The notes: generated by a model from the letters alone, not told the origin. 64,000 bases of DNA from Phlebopus portentosus (GCA_037892935.1 JAYXKI010000012.1:992001-1056000); one strand, 5' to 3'; counted from the first letter of the stretch, positions 32,967-45,832 are shown. Numbers and translations: made by a program.

Positions 32967-34257
32967 ATGGAAGGCTGGAACAAGATACAAGCAAACTTTG
33001 CAAACCTCAACTTGGGGCAGTCGGCTTCCAAGTTTGCGAAGGGGTTCAACTCGTCGGTCCAGGCGACGAAGGAGCGCTTAGGGCAGGTTGCACCTGAAGA
33101 TATTACCGAGCTACCGCAAGGTATGTATGAAGAGACTGATTGCCTGAGGAGATGGCTAACAATGTCCGTGTTAACCTTGTAGAGTACAGAGACCTTGAAG
33201 CGCGTGTTGACGCGTTACGCGCTGCGCATCTCGCTCTCCTCAAGTACGGTTTTAATCTCCTAGATGACTCTCGCTGAAAAGCACTAATATTCCGTTCTGA
33301 ATGAACTAGGATAGCCAAAGTCTACAATTCAGAATCCTACGACTACCCAACGCAGATCCAAGAGTCCATCGCGGAGCTATCGACGACTATCGGGCATGGG
33401 CTGACCAACTTCGCTGCGACGAACTTGAAGGGCACGAACCTACCCGCTCCGCAGCCCGTGAAGGCGGAGGAGAAGCAGCATAAGACCCTCCCGCATGCTT
33501 TGGGCCGCGCGTCGACGAACGCGGCGAAGGCATTGCAAGATGCGAACGCTGGTACCGGTGCTGGGAGCGAAGATCGTCTCGCGAAGGCCTTGACTTTCTA
33601 TGCTAGTGCTTCGGATAAGGTAAGTAAAATCCGATTCGTAAGGCTTTAGAGTGTTCAGCATGGTTAAACCGTGTTTAGATCGCTGTGGCGCGCTTAGAGC
33701 AAGACGCAGCCGTCCGCACGAACTTCCTCCAACCCTGGCAATCCACGCTCACCAACTCCATCGCTGTTGCGCTCAAAGCACGCCATGCAGTGGCCGCCTC
33801 GAGACTCGATCTCGACGCCGCGAAGCAGGCGTTCAAGAACGCTGGCCCGGCGAAGCAGGAGCAAGCTAGACTGGAGGTCGAGAATGCAGAAGACGATCTC
33901 GTGCAGAAGACGGAGGTTGCGATTACGTTGATGAAGACCGTTCTTGAGAACGTAAGTCTTTTACACTCGCGTATCATTGAAGCTTTTATTTGGATTATAT
34001 ATGCGAGGTGAAGTTGATGTTAATCTCTCGACCCTGCAGCCGGAGCCATTGAAAGACCTCAACGAGCTTGTCAAAGCACAGCTCGCTTATCACTCCGCCG
34101 CCGCAGAAGCTCTGAACGCGATCCAAGGAGACATCGAAGAGCTCAGTGTAGCGGCCGAGGGAGAGTACAGGTATGCATCCCACTGCTGTTGCCAGTTACC
34201 ATGCGCTTAAGTGTCCCATGCCTTGCTTTTCGTCCCAGGAAGTCTCGCGAGCACTGA
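32967..34257 (+). CDS. BAR-domain protein (Gvp36-like)
   Basis: Banana-shaped membrane-curvature protein, likely Golgi/endosomal trafficking. 315 aa from six exons: 32967-33120, 33183-33243, 33310-33619, 33679-33951, 34040-34170, 34239-34257. The N-terminus MEGWNKIQANFANLNLGQSA suggests an amphipathic helix. It is followed by long helices rich in Ala, Glu, Lys and Gln (EYRDLEARVDALRAAHLALLK; DKIAVARLEQD; NAEDDLVQKTEVAITLMKTVLEN), matching the BAR fold of the Gvp36 group. Length is close to that family. The last exon adds only RKSREH. It converges on the proteasome gene, with 429 bases between stops. Confidence 0.85.
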
Positions 34258-34686
34258 AGTGCCCCTCAGTTAAACAATATATGGCTGGTGCAAGTTCAGA
34301 CAGTTGTACTTATCTGCATACATACCTCTTCAAGTGAGAGATAGGCTGAGATAGGCTGTTTTCACTATACTCCGGACTGTGCTTCTGCCTCCGCCATTTA
34401 TGAAGAACAACAGGGATTGTTCGCTTATCCTTTCCTTTCCCTCATCTCCTCTGCCGTCTCGTTCCCTTTGCCCTTCACATGGTTTTATAAGAGTCTCCTT
34501 GTGCTAATGTATGGTTCTGTTTGAATTCACGACTCCGAATGATCCTATTTAGAGACTTCCCATTTCAAGAGGATGATGAAAGATGGGCGCAATACTCAAG
34601 TTCGAAAGTGTTTTGTTACAAGATATATAAAGCAATCGAGGATGAACTCCGAAGGTCCATTTATGAAGTGTATACATAGTTTCCGT
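34258..34686. other. intergenic, convergent 3' flanks
   Basis: No gene; includes a T/C-rich stretch likely in 3' untranslated sequence. Nothing else seen. Confidence 0.4.
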
Positions 34687-35733
34687 CTAACTGGTATCCA
34701 TTGCATCACCGCCAGCCGACACAGGGTGAGGTAGCGGGACAACCGTCTCATCAACCACAAGTTCCCTGATCTTCTCCTTCGTCCACGCCGTCGTGCCCCT
34801 CCTGAACTTGTACGTGTTCTCCTTCTGGACGCGTTCATTCGGCTTTCGGTAGTTCCGCAGCATCTCCGTGTGGTCTTTAGTAATGACGCAAGTGTCGACG
34901 TTCGAACCCGATCCCAGATCGTTGAAGATACCTGCGGAGACGGCTGCGACGACGAGGTTGAGCGCTTCTTGGCGGTCCATGTTAGGCTTCCAGCCGGACT
35001 CGAAGACGGCCATGGCGGCGAGGGAGCCGGAGCCCATCGTCACGTAGGGGAGCTTGTCGGCCGACCCGTGCGGTGCGATTGTGAAGAGATGCGAGCCGGT
35101 GGAGTCTACGCCACCAAGGACGAGTGCTGCGCCAACGTGGCCCTGGTAACTAAATACAGCGCATAAGCATCTTGAAAGATTCAGCTAGTAAAGGAAGGGA
35201 CTACCGGAAGAGATATTGCTTGAGCATGGTCATAGCAGTCACGACGCGCGGGATGCGCCCTGTTGAGAGAGCGTGTAACTCCATGTTACTCGAGATCATC
35301 GCCGTCGTGAACTCTGTATCCGCTGCTGTACCAGCACCGCAGCATCTAATGTTCTCTGTAATGTAATGAATCTATTGCGCCAACAAATCAGTATTTCAGC
35401 AGAATATTACAGCACAGAGGATACGCGGAAATGTATGCTGTTGGACTTGACACACCTTCTCGCAATTCTTGTCCGCGACAATATCTCCCTCCGTTGCGCG
35501 GGTATCCGCACCAAGCACAACACCGTCCTTGAATATACATCCCACGATGGTCGTACCCGTACTTGTCGCCTTTGGTAATGGCACACCCTTCTTTTCTAAG
35601 AATGAGTTCCTACAACGCGCAAGGATCAAATTATTTCAGTATTCCGTTCTGAAGTCCGAGCGGCCTGCGCGACTCACCGAGCATAGTTCGAGAAGTCAAA
35701 TCCAGTACCGCGATACGCAGATGCATTGGCCAT
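34687..35733 (-). CDS. PUP1: 20S proteasome subunit beta-2 (PUP1)
   Basis: Trypsin-like catalytic subunit of the 20S proteasome core. 279 aa from four exons: 35733-35678, 35609-35456, 35371-35205, 35149-34687. A propeptide of about 37 residues precedes the mature N-terminal Thr in [11 protein letters not shown], the autocleavage site. Other landmarks: [46 protein letters not shown] and the long beta-2 C-terminal arm ending MDTS, which wraps the neighbouring beta-3 subunit. All catalytic residues (Thr, Asp in ADTRAT, Lys in ADKNCEK) appear present. The gene lies 247 bases downstream of the IML2-like stop, on the same strand. Confidence 0.95.
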
Positions 35734-35980
35734 CGTACAGATCTGAAAGAGAGTTGAGACAGTTCACTGCTGGCTGGTAGGAGTACGCGCGTCAAGACAA
35801 GTGGTGGTGGACGCGTCAGTACACGTGCATAACTTCATTATGTAATTTCCCTCAAATAATCCTTTTTTCAAAGATTGGATGCTCTATTTGTATGTATATA
35901 CAGATACAGGACAGTATTACAATCACTTAGTCTAATCCATAATTCAGAGTCTATATGATTAACTCTCCACACGAATGCCA

Positions 35981-38835
35981 TCAAGAATGAAGCCCAAGCT
36001 TCTCCTTCTTGATTGCAATCTCGTCTTTCAACATGTTCACCCGGCTGTCCAATCTTGAAGACAAGTCCACGCTACCTCCGGAGATATGCATCGCCCTATC
36101 TAACGTCTCGCTAGCCATTTTCAATACACGACTCCAGTCTGCTTTGAGGTCGTCAGAGGAATTACCATTAGTTTTGGCGGCCTTCTCGCGGAATTCGAGC
36201 TCCTCGAGGTCTAGCACTGCGAGTTCGAAGAGCGCAACACCACCAACCCACTTGCTGTCTACGATTTCGGGATACCGGTTGTGCGCATCAATGAGGAACA
36301 ATCGAGCAGAGGTGAAGTCCTCTAATGTTCGGTGTACGATGCCGAGGATCAGAGAGCGGATGGCAAGTTCGTCCGGGTGGTCGAGGTCTTTTGTTGAGGT
36401 AGGTCCAGCTGGAGCGATGTATTCGTTATGAACTGTGACAAGAGGGGTGAGAGAAGTGAGTTCTTTGACGTGAGCGAGCGCGACATCTTTCATAATGCGT
36501 TGGTGCGTGTTCCAGACTAGGATATCACATTAACTTCAGGAACGTATAAGGCACATATCAATACTCACAGATGGCTAGCTCTGCAAGGTAATACCTCATC
36601 AGCCGCGAAAAGTAAACTACAAAAGATGGAAAAACACCTTCGGCAGGACTAATCTTGATGAAGTCAACATAAGCAGATTCATCCGCTCCGTTTCGCTTCG
36701 CCTTCGCCTTGTAGAATGCCACTAGTGCATTAGTTGGTCAATGAATATAAGCCTGCCTATGTATTGCGACGTACGTTTTTTTCTGATCAGGACCTCGGTT
36801 GGCAAATCCTTGCCGTGAATCTTTGACCGCTCCAGAAGTTCCGGAACTCTATCGAGAAGCTCTTTTGCTTTGATGCGATTTCCGATCGATAAATAGCAGC
36901 CTTTGGCAAGATAAGCTGTTCTGCAGGCAATACAAGTCAGAAAACATACCGGCTGCAATCGCGTAGTAGGTCGCATGACTCCTACACGACAATAAAAACC
37001 GGGCCACAGAATTCCGTCAGATCACACTACACGTACCAAGTGTTTATCTCTGTTATTCGCAGGAACGCGTCCGCAGATTCCTGGTATCGTCTCTGAGAAA
37101 GTAGAGTCCAAGCAAGCTCGAAGACCAGCTAATCACAAGCATTAGTGATTCCCATGAGCCATGATCTGGGTCCAACTCACAAGTGCATCCGCCTGTTGAA
37201 AACGACCTGGCCTATCTGGCCGTAGTCCATCCTGCAGGACGTCTATTGCCCCTTGTGGATTATACGACATCCGCAGGATCTTAGCCTGTGAGAAAACCTC
37301 AGTTTGTTATTGAAGGTTGAGAGACATCCTTCCTCACTCGGTTCAGGATCCACAAAGCACCATCGGGGTAGCGAGAGATGGTACTGAAAGAGGTGTTCAA
37401 TCTATCATATCTTATCGTGAGCTCAGTTATGCAGCACTTACTCTTCGACAATAGCCTGATATTGCTTAATGATGTGTGCCTCATCCGCTTGATAACCAGA
37501 TAGAAGAAGCACAACGCCGTGATAAGTCATGAGAACCAGCCTCAGAAGACAGATTAATCTAGGACATCCTATAGTGAACTTCGTAGAGGGAACTCACCCA
37601 GCAAAGCTGCTGTGAACGTCTTTGCGGGCTGCGGCTACAGCAAGCGCTTGCAAGGCCAACCGTCGGTCGTGGTGGAAACCAAATAAACCGACGACAGTTC
37701 TGGATACTGGTTCAATACTGGCGGGTGTGTGTGTGACACGCACTCAAGACTTACTTCACTTTCGCTGGTAAAAGGGAGAAAACGAGATTGAAAAGCCCAT
37801 ATCCTTAGAAAGCATCAGAAATTGGTACGCAAAGTCTAAAAAGGATCCCGACATACCAAAGGCTGCGCCAGATATAATCATATCTTCCATAGGCCCATCT
37901 GGGTGGATCACGGACTTCGGAGGCTGTTTAGGGCTACTAGGAACGGTCAGGCCCCATCGTCCGAAGAATGAACCTTTGGAAGGTGTAGTCGGAATTGAAA
38001 TGGTCTCAGCTGCGGATTGCGCGGATTCTGCCAAGGAAGAGGTAGATGGACTTCGAGAAGGGATAGGTGTAGTCGCGGGAGTGACGTATGAGTCCAGACC
38101 AGTTGGGAAAACGGTCTTGAAAAGTCTTGATGACACATAAGCGAAAAAGGAAAAGGCAGACCGGGTACGTGAAGCCTCACTTTGTAAATCGTGAGTGTGC
38201 GCTGCATAACTACGCGTAAGTCCACCGTCACTGGCATTTTGACTATACTCACTTATTGAGAGCGTAGCTATAGGATTATTGTCAATGTACGGACAAGCAA
38301 ATAAGAAACACAATACTCACAGGCACTGAAGATAACCCATATAAGACTCGCTGCCTGTCGTGTTCATAAATAATCGGACGACTATTATATGTGAGCCCAC
38401 CTCAAAGCGTGTACCAGCCCCTGCAACACGATCGCATCTGCTTGCAAGATTTCGAATTCAATTCCCGGAGGGAATGAGCTCTTTCCTCCGTTTGCAGATT
38501 TGGTGTTTTTGCTGCCCCTCTTCGCACCCGCTTCGGAGTCAGCGAGGGCTCGCGCAGCTTCACCCATGAGTCCGGTCTGAAGAAGGCAGTGAATGGCCGT
38601 CGACTAGCTTGATAGCAGTAGTGTGTCTGACCTCCATGCCAAGTGCCGCCTCCATGAAAGCGCTTACACCTAGGCCGAGTTTGTGAAATGGACTGTTATC
38701 TGACGAAAACTGTGTCCGCGCTTCTGGGAGTTTGTTGGAAAAGAGATGATCAAAGCCCTCGGTGGCAGAAATAAGAGCCGCTGTATCCGTGTCGACTGCG
38801 ACGCCATTTGGTTTTCCGTTCGATAAAATCGACAT
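35981..38835 (-). CDS. IML2: IML2 / TTC39 family TPR protein (DUF3808)
   Basis: Outer-membrane/cytosolic protein of the Iml2-TPR39 family; yeast Iml2 helps clear inclusion bodies and is linked to lipid droplets. The first exons are resolved: 38835-38632, 38576-38401, 38350-38321, 38267-38253 (15 nt), 38201-38181, 38125-37857, 37803-37755, 37699-37598. Further exons follow to the stop at 35981. Landmarks: [15 protein letters not shown] near the start, [74 protein letters not shown] and [19 protein letters not shown] (TPR-like helices). A Ser/Pro-rich insert (about 100 residues) sits between [14 protein letters not shown] and GAAFG. Exons after 37598 were read as protein but not all boundaries were fixed. 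Confidence 0.85.
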
Positions 38836-39855
38836 GATGGTGGTGGTTTGTAAATAAGACGTGAAATGGATTCCGGACGCTTGTGACCGTGTCAGCTCAT
38901 GACGCGCGCCTCGCACTGTACAAACAGTGCACTGCGGACTCGGAGAGACGCGTCTGACGATACGCCGATCATCTTATCCTTTTATGGGCATCATTTCGGT
39001 AGTTTTGTAAATATGCGGGTCATACTGGTTTGTCATCTCCTTGAAGACTTCAGTTTCAACTATGTCTTCTCCCTCGTTGAACGCTTTTTTGAAGCACTCG
39101 ACTATAACTGACTCGCTCATCTTCATCATAAGAGCACTGCTTGGCCTCTGATGTCCTTGTATCAAATTGAAGCTTTTCTTTCGAATCAAGAACTGGAACT
39201 GGGAGCATCAAAGGAAACACAAAATTCGGCGGTGCAACAAGGTCCGAATGACCTCGGAATCCTGTAAGAAGTAGATCGTCTTCTCATTTATGGGCACCGC
39301 GGACCAGTAAGGTCATTGCATGGTCCGTGGCTCATATTTGCCCAAGCTTCGGTCTTTGTCAAGTGATGTACTTTACATAATCGCGTAGTATCGCTTCGCT
39401 TCGATCGGATAAACTACTGGTAACCTCCTCACATCTCACAGTCTTACAACTGAAAGAGCTTCCGCCTAGGAGTCGCATAGAACGATACTTCATGTGTCTG
39501 AAAGCCATAACTGTTGTGTGTCCTTTGAGGATCTGTGGATCCGCTATTGGATATTTCGTCTGAATGACAAATTGAGAGAGATACCATGAATAGAGTCAGA
39601 CACGATATATTCCTCAGGAACCTCCTTTCATCACCACATTATCGGCCATCTTTTCAAGTGAGCGACCTCGTGTACGACTGATCATCACATCGGAGCGCTT
39701 CACAAGACCCGTAGAGGAGCGGCGTTTCAATAGCTATGCAGTATATTCAGACGACTGTATTATAACCGTCTTCCTCCCAGATTAGAGTGTGAGCATCGTA
39801 TTATCTCTTTCAGTACCTCCACCACTCAACCCATCATTTGAGGTAGGAGTTTTCA
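38836..39855. other. intergenic, divergent flanks
   Basis: Lies between the divergent IML2-like and DUF6533 genes. A minus-strand frame at 38974-39189 (71 codons) is not supported by any motif. Confidence 0.4.
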
Positions 39856-41543
39856 ATGGCTAGTCAATCTGATCTCAAGACATGGGCCACAACACCCCAA
39901 CATAATCGCTTGTCGAATGTGAGTTATTCATAGGGATTGTTTTTTCTATCCGAATCTCTTCTAATATTTTATAATCTCGCGATCAGTATGTGGATGGTGC
40001 GTCCTCTCAACTATGCTGGCACTATTTGACAAGCTCATTCTATCCTGCGCGATTTGTTCTCATCAGTCTGCAGTTGCACTATCCTGGTATGAGTCGATTC
40101 TGAGCCTCATCTCCCGACTGCATTTCTCATATATATTTCCTAGATATACGATTATCTCCTTACTTTCAATGCGGAGAGAACCCTTATTTGGCCTTCGTCA
40201 TGGTCTATAACAAAGATTCTCTTCCTACTTACCCGATATGCTCCATTCATTGACATCACCATTATCCTATGGCGTGCGTCTTCTTTATGTTTCTGTTTCA
40301 ACTGGGTGATAGACTTTCTCGATTCAGAATTGCTCAAACCTCATATGAGTCCGAAGGACTGCGACTTCGTGTACAAAAGCACAGGATGTCAGAATCTAGA
40401 CTCTCGACTGCCACATGAGTTGTTGCTGACTGATACTGCTCCAGGGTTATTACTAACTGGAATCCTAATCGCGGAAAGTAAGTTCTGTACTGATAAACCC
40501 GATCGGGAATACTAACTTTATCGATCCTTATGATAGTCATTCTGATGCTGAGAACTTGGGCTGTATTCGAGCAACGACGAGCCATTGCAATCGGTCTTGT
40601 CATATGGACCATTCTTACATGGGTGCCGAACATGGCCAGCCTTGGGATCTTCCTCGACTCGCTCCGCTGTAAGTGACGATGTCCTAGACATCTCGTTGGT
40701 GATTATCTACATGCAACTGATTACTTTCTTTGGTTTACATTTGGAAGACGGGCCGCTGCCGATAGCTGTACCTGGCTCAGGATGTCATGTCATTTCCGGA
40801 AGTCCCATTGTCTTCGTGTGTTGGGCTCTTCTCATGATATTTGAGGCTGGTACGTCTTCAATTATTCAACATTGGGTAACAGATACGTGAAAATTCTGAT
40901 TGTTTGATTTCAGCTATCCTGATACTCATGATAATCAAAGCCGTGAAAAACTGTAGGACCGGTAATGATGTCTTCAACACCGAAGCTGACAAACGCTTTC
41001 TCCACGCTTCCACAGACCGGACTCACCGAAATTCGTTCGTATTCAAAGCTGTCTTCAGAGATGGTCCGTATGCGCTGTGTCAGCCTAGAAGCTAGATATA
41101 TACATAGCTGACCTCCCGTGGGTCCTTGTTCAGGTTCTATCTTCTATCTATATCTCTTCGTGTTATCTACGGCTAATGTGATTGTCATATTGACATCTTC
41201 CGTGAGTCTTTCAATGAAATGCTCTCTGGCCGCTACTGAGGTACATCATTCGCTAGGCTGACCTGATAAATCTTCTCTCTGTGTAAGTCTCCGATCTCGC
41301 GGAAGTCAAACATTGACCTGAACCTCATATCATCGACTTGATAGAATCGAACGAGTGATCCATTCTGTCCTGACAGCTCGGATCATCCTCAACTTACGGA
41401 AGTTGGGCACGAGACATCAGCTCGGGTTGAGCACTTTCTCCTTCGGCGTCGGACCTGGTGCAGAAATGGAGTTCGCGCACGACGTAATCTCATCGACGGA
41501 AATGAGTGAGAGTACAGCTGCGGATAGCCAAACGGTAGCTTGA
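39856..41543 (+). CDS. DUF6533 multi-pass membrane protein
   Basis: Family of unknown function greatly expanded in agaricomycetes. 327 aa from twelve exons: 39856-39918, 39987-39996, 40067-40086, 40144-40273, 40328-40387, 40445-40477, 40537-40668, 40748-40849, 40914-41063, 41134-41201, 41288-41304, 41345-41543. The family signature is IYDYLLTFNAERTLIW followed by SWSITKILFLLTRYAPFID. About seven hydrophobic helices follow, including EIILMLRTWAVFEQRR, IVFVCWALLMIFEA, and the segment SIFYLYLFVLSTANVIVIL. The C-terminal ~65 residues are polar and Ser/Thr-rich. Exons of 10, 20 and 17 nt are needed; with them the reading frame is unbroken, so the gene is intact. A broken relative lies at 44451-45832 on the other strand. 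A receptor-like role is only speculation. Confidence 0.82.
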
Positions 41544-41972
41544 CTGCTTGACTTGCCCATTTCGTCGGAATATTCGCAACTTACGAGTGAACCACTGCTC
41601 TAAGTTGCATCTTGTACTTGAAGTGTACCTCGAACATGTATATATTGTAGACGCCTCGTGAAGCCACATGTGTATGACCCCCATCCTCTCACTAGCTCTA
41701 CTTGTTTGACTTGTTGGCACTTGCAAACCCTCATGCTCGCATCTTTTTATGACTACAAACACACGTTACAAGTCAGATGGGATACATGCGGATAGCAATA
41801 CAGCGCAGAGTATAATATGTACACAAAGAGCCCGATAGTGTTGCAAAGCAATGTGAAGAGCAGGGTGACGCAAAAACAAAGCACAGGATATCTAGAAGAT
41901 CTGAAGCGCAGAGATGGAGAAACGGAATGAAAGCAGACAAAGAACCAATTCGAAAAAGGCGAGAATATGAGA

Positions 41973-43154
41973 TTAGCGATGTGTGCTCCTATTGCCCATT
42001 CGGTTGCGCCTCTTCTTCCGTGGCTTCGGGGCGCGGACTCTTTTCACCTCAGCCTGGAGCCTCGGAAGCCATCCTAGTTTTACTGCTTCCGACCAGCATT
42101 CCGAGGTGGGGCCCATTGTTCGTATGTGCCTCAAGAGGGAATCGTTTCGGAATGAGTCCGTTCTACACTCCCCCGGACAGAACGCCCTCTTTTTTAGGTG
42201 CACGTCTGTGTAGTGACGCTTGAGGGTCTGTAAATTGAAAAACGTGCGGCCATTGTTGCATATATTGCAGACGATCCGCCCGCCTGACGACGCTGCAGGC
42301 CCGTCATCCTCCTGATTGACTTCAGTCTGTCTTTTTCTTTTCCTTGATCTGGAAGCTGGCGCATCCGGAACCCCGATCGCATTGTCCGACGTCGGCACAA
42401 CATGAGCCGACTCGTCAGCTGCTTCAACGGAGAGCAAAGGTACCGGAGGCGCGTCTGGGATGACGGCGGGAGCCGGACACAGTGGTCCGAGGTCAGGCGT
42501 CTTGTCTTCTCGCTTTATCTCGACGGCGATAGTTGCCCTGTACGATTGCGCGTCGTGGTCACCGTTGCACGGTTTGGAGGATGGGTGGGCTTTATCTGGA
42601 TTAGACGACGCCTCAGGCGACAGATCGCGTGGTGTCTCTATGTCGGGCGTCGTAGCACTAGTAGCACTAGAGGACGGACACGGTGAGGAGAGGCCTGGAT
42701 CGGAAGCTAGGCCACGACCATCTTTCTCTTTGAAGAGGTTCAGGCTATTTGGCACCTCGTCTGAAAGATTTGAATTGGACAAGTGATCGGGGTGCGCAAG
42801 GGCAGGTTCGTCTTGGCTAAGAATATTAATGACGCTTTCGTTGAGGGCCCACGACATTTGGGCCAGGTCATCCGCTGTAACAGACTGAGGCATACCGTCA
42901 GGACACGTTCTTTTCAAGCCACATCGACGACTTACATAGCCATTGTTTTGTCCTGGTGCTTCTTCAGACTCCAGTTCTTCAGAATGTCTAGCTGACTCCA
43001 GTTCTGGCGGTGCTGGACTGCATTTGGGGAGGTTTTCGAAAAAGCTGAAGGTTTTTTCGCGCTGGACCCTATGTCCTATGGACTCAGCCATTTCCCGCAT
43101 TTGCTCGAGAAAAGACGCGATGGACGTGCAGCTCTGCAGTCGCTGATCGACCAT
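41973..43154 (-). CDS. single-exon C2H2 zinc-finger protein
   Basis: 393 aa with no intron, unusual beside its intron-rich neighbours. One clear C2H2 finger near residue 305: CNIC..FNLQTLKRHYTDVH (C-x2-C-x12-H-x4-H). A second Cys/His block (CPGECRTDSFRNDSLLRHI) resembles an atypical finger. Two basic stretches, SRKRKRQ before the finger and KPRKKRRNR near the C-terminus, look like nuclear localisation signals. The central ~200 residues are Ser/Pro/Asp-rich and probably disordered, as in transcription regulators. Start ATG at 43154 gives MVDQRLQS and is the first in frame. DNA-binding regulator is the likely role; target unknown. It could also be a fast-evolving agaricomycete-specific protein. 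Confidence 0.7.
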   Translation of the reverse strand: MVDQRLQSCTSIASFLEQMREMAESIGHRVQREKTFSFFENLPKCSPAPPELESARHSEELESEEAPGQNNGYVSRRCGLKRTCPDGMPQSVTADDLAQMSWALNESVINILSQDEPALAHPDHLSNSNLSDEVPNSLNLFKEKDGRGLASDPGLSSPCPSSSATSATTPDIETPRDLSPEASSNPDKAHPSSKPCNGDHDAQSYRATIAVEIKREDKTPDLGPLCPAPAVIPDAPPVPLLSVEAADESAHVVPTSDNAIGVPDAPASRSRKRKRQTEVNQEDDGPAASSGGRIVCNICNNGRTFFNLQTLKRHYTDVHLKKRAFCPGECRTDSFRNDSLLRHIRTMGPTSECWSEAVKLGWLPRLQAEVKRVRAPKPRKKRRNRMGNRSTHR

Positions 43155-44450
43155 TCTTCTTCAAGATGGGAGGAAGGATAGGATTCGTTCAAAAGAAAAA
43201 ACGTTGGTGAAAGGAAGAGTGTGGTTTGAGAGATGTTTGTTCTCCTTAAATATCAAGACGCGTCGAGGTTTCATAAGACAACCCATTCTAGTAGGAGGAT
43301 CGACGCCCAAATATTTGGCCGCGGCCTGACATTGTGGCCTTGCGAAAGAAAAGTCGTGGCAATGAACATCATCAGCTTTGGGAAGTCGGTAGACTTTCAG
43401 ATGCTTTGAATAGCTTGGCAGCACCTGAGACTTCTCCGGAAGTTCTTAAAGGAGGCGCACTTAATGCAGGCCGTAGGTTGTGGACCGTGAACCGTTTGAT
43501 TGTCTTTGTTCATTGCTATAGCCAACATACCCAGCCCATCGAAAGAAACTAGGGCCTCATATGGGTTGCTTCGACCATAAGCAAGGCCCAGGCTATTCAG
43601 GCTAGTCACTGCAAAGCGATGCTGAGTGCTTCAGGATGAAATCTTTAAATACCACTCACCCTTGAAAATAAGGAAAGTTAGCTTAGACCTCGGGTATGAC
43701 ATAGCAAATCGAGAAAATAAGAATACCCAAAGACATATATGATAACTTAAGCACGGAATCCTGAACAAACGAGCTACTCTCGATAGTCTTCTCGAGTTCC
43801 CGGGGAAGTATGGGGAGTATGTCGGCGATTGATCTGCATTAGCGGAATCTGATGATTTGAAGTTCTCAGCGAGACTCGAGCTAGTCCAGTGCCTATGCGA
43901 TTGGCGAAGATGATGACCGGAAGTTACATTTATTAGCAGCCTGGGCCCAGTTTTGCTTCGATAAGATTTCGTTTCCATTTAGGATGTGCCTATCATTTTC
44001 TCGCTCGCCAATTCACTTTGATCTAGCGACATTGAATTATATAATGATTTGGAATAAGTACCATTTCACTTACTCATGACCCTTATTCCCACCCGTTCAT
44101 TCAGCTTCTGACACGTTCAAGCGTTCACGATCTGGAAAGGGAAGTATACACCTCTCCACCAAAGCACGGATGTCTTCAGACAACTCCTAACGAGGCCCTG
44201 TGTTTTCCTTGAGGCTTTCGATTACATTCTCCCAAAGAGGAGTTACTCTCCCTATACACTACAAACGTGTCTAGCAGCTCGTTGTCCGACGTATCATCAA
44301 TGCTAAAAGCAATTGATCGCAGAAGAGAACCAAGGTGAGCCAAATATCGGTCACGAAATAGGAAAGTACACCAGCCTTGAGTGAAAGATTGCTGAGAACT
44401 AACTAGTTAACGATGCTAATTCAGCAACAGACTTGTACGGACAATCATAC
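43155..44450. other. intergenic, nothing supported
   Basis: A minus-strand frame at 43631-43978 (115 codons) has no recognisable motif. It may be remains of sequence downstream of the broken DUF6533 copy but cannot be linked to it. Confidence 0.35.
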
Positions 44451-45832
44451 TTACTCACTGGACGTCGGAGCACCACAATAAGATTTGCAATTGAGAGCAC
44501 TGGAGTACACGTAATTAAGCACACTAGACCCTTCTACCTTGGAAGTTATTATACCGAAAAGATATACATAGAATAGAGATCCTGACAAGAGACGGACATC
44601 AGTCACTGAATTGCGTATGACCATCGTTTCTCGTTCGATCGGCTCACCGTCTGCATAGACTCTCTTGTAGATATAAGTATGCCCCTGGAGTTCATCTGGA
44701 GGCATTCAACACTCGTAACAACAGATGTGTCTCTGGAAGCTTGACTTACAGACTTTGAAGGCTTTGTGCAACATGAGCACCAGAACACCTAAATACCAAT
44801 ATAAACCTTCTTTATTTTTAAAATGAGTTACTGGACTTACTGCCTTCAAACGAAGCTAATAGAGCCCAGCTGTGAGTAACATAAGACTTTCCTGCCGAGA
44901 TTATCAAACAACCTGGAAGATTGGATGGCAAAGGAGCATCTATTTGAAGACCAATCATATGCTCAGAAAAATAATAGTTCCGGGTCTATATCTTCTATGA
45001 ATACGCACAATGCAATGAATGGACAGATATTCCGCCGAGAACTAGTGCAGGTACCATCGTGAGACATCCAGAAACGGCCAGAAAGAGTCAGATTTTCCGT
45101 GAGAAACTATACACAGCCCAAGTTCTGGCTGCAAGGATAGCTTTAAGGCGAGCGTTTGGGACAGTGAACACAGCGAACAAAATAATAGTTTAGATTGACC
45201 AACCCTCCGCAGAGCGAATTCCGATACCAAGCATCCCTGATTGGTTACACAATAAAATGAAAAGAAAGATAAGTGACCATGTCACTCACAGAATGTTGCT
45301 TCATACGCGAATGAGCAGCTCCTCTCAGATAGTTCCCGCGCTAAGGCCTCTAAAACGGCCAAATGAGTTCAAAAATTTCGTAGAGAAATCATGAGATATG
45401 GCAAGAAAAATGATATTTGAACATACGCCATATGATAATTGATGTATCGGCGAACGGAAGGTAACGAGTCAAAAAAAAACATGATTTTAGTAGGCGACCA
45501 CGGAGGTTTCCACATAAGAGAAGTTTCATCTCCAAATATCAAGATGTAGTCATAGGTCTCGAAACGATGGTTTTCAGACCTCGAGTGCATTTATGGCGGC
45601 ACAGGACACATACCAATAGGGCCAAACTTGAGACTTGTTTTGAACCATAACATGAGTTTCTTTTTGCGCCAGAAAACTGTGACCGTACCATCGGTATACT
45701 GCAGGGTATCACTTTAGCACGCCATGAAGTTCGAGTCAGCAATGGAGAACTAACGCTAGCGTATCGCAAGTGCCGCACAGCAGTCGTCAACACATCGACA
45801 TGACTGTCCATGAGAGAGTATGGTTGGTCCAT
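44451..45832 (-). pseudogene. broken DUF6533 membrane protein gene
   Basis: Family pieces occur in the right order on the minus strand: a start at MDQPYSLMDSHVDVLT, then LALLTYDYILIFGDE with SLMWKPPWSPTKIMFFF, then ILAARTWAVYSFSRKI, then GSLFYVYLFGIIT. After FSRKI there is an in-frame TGA (about 45090) where the family continues LFLAVSGCLTMVPAL, so the frame is broken by a nonsense codon. The first intron also does not keep frame with a legitimate donor. The intact relative is at 39856-41543 on the opposite strand. Confidence 0.6.

Noticed and set aside
33675..33977. 100-codon minus-strand frame rich in Ala, Ser and Cys
   Set aside because: Shadow of exon 4 of the BAR-domain gene.
36009..36431. 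140-codon plus-strand frame
   Set aside because: Shadow of the last coding exon of the IML2-like gene on the minus strand.
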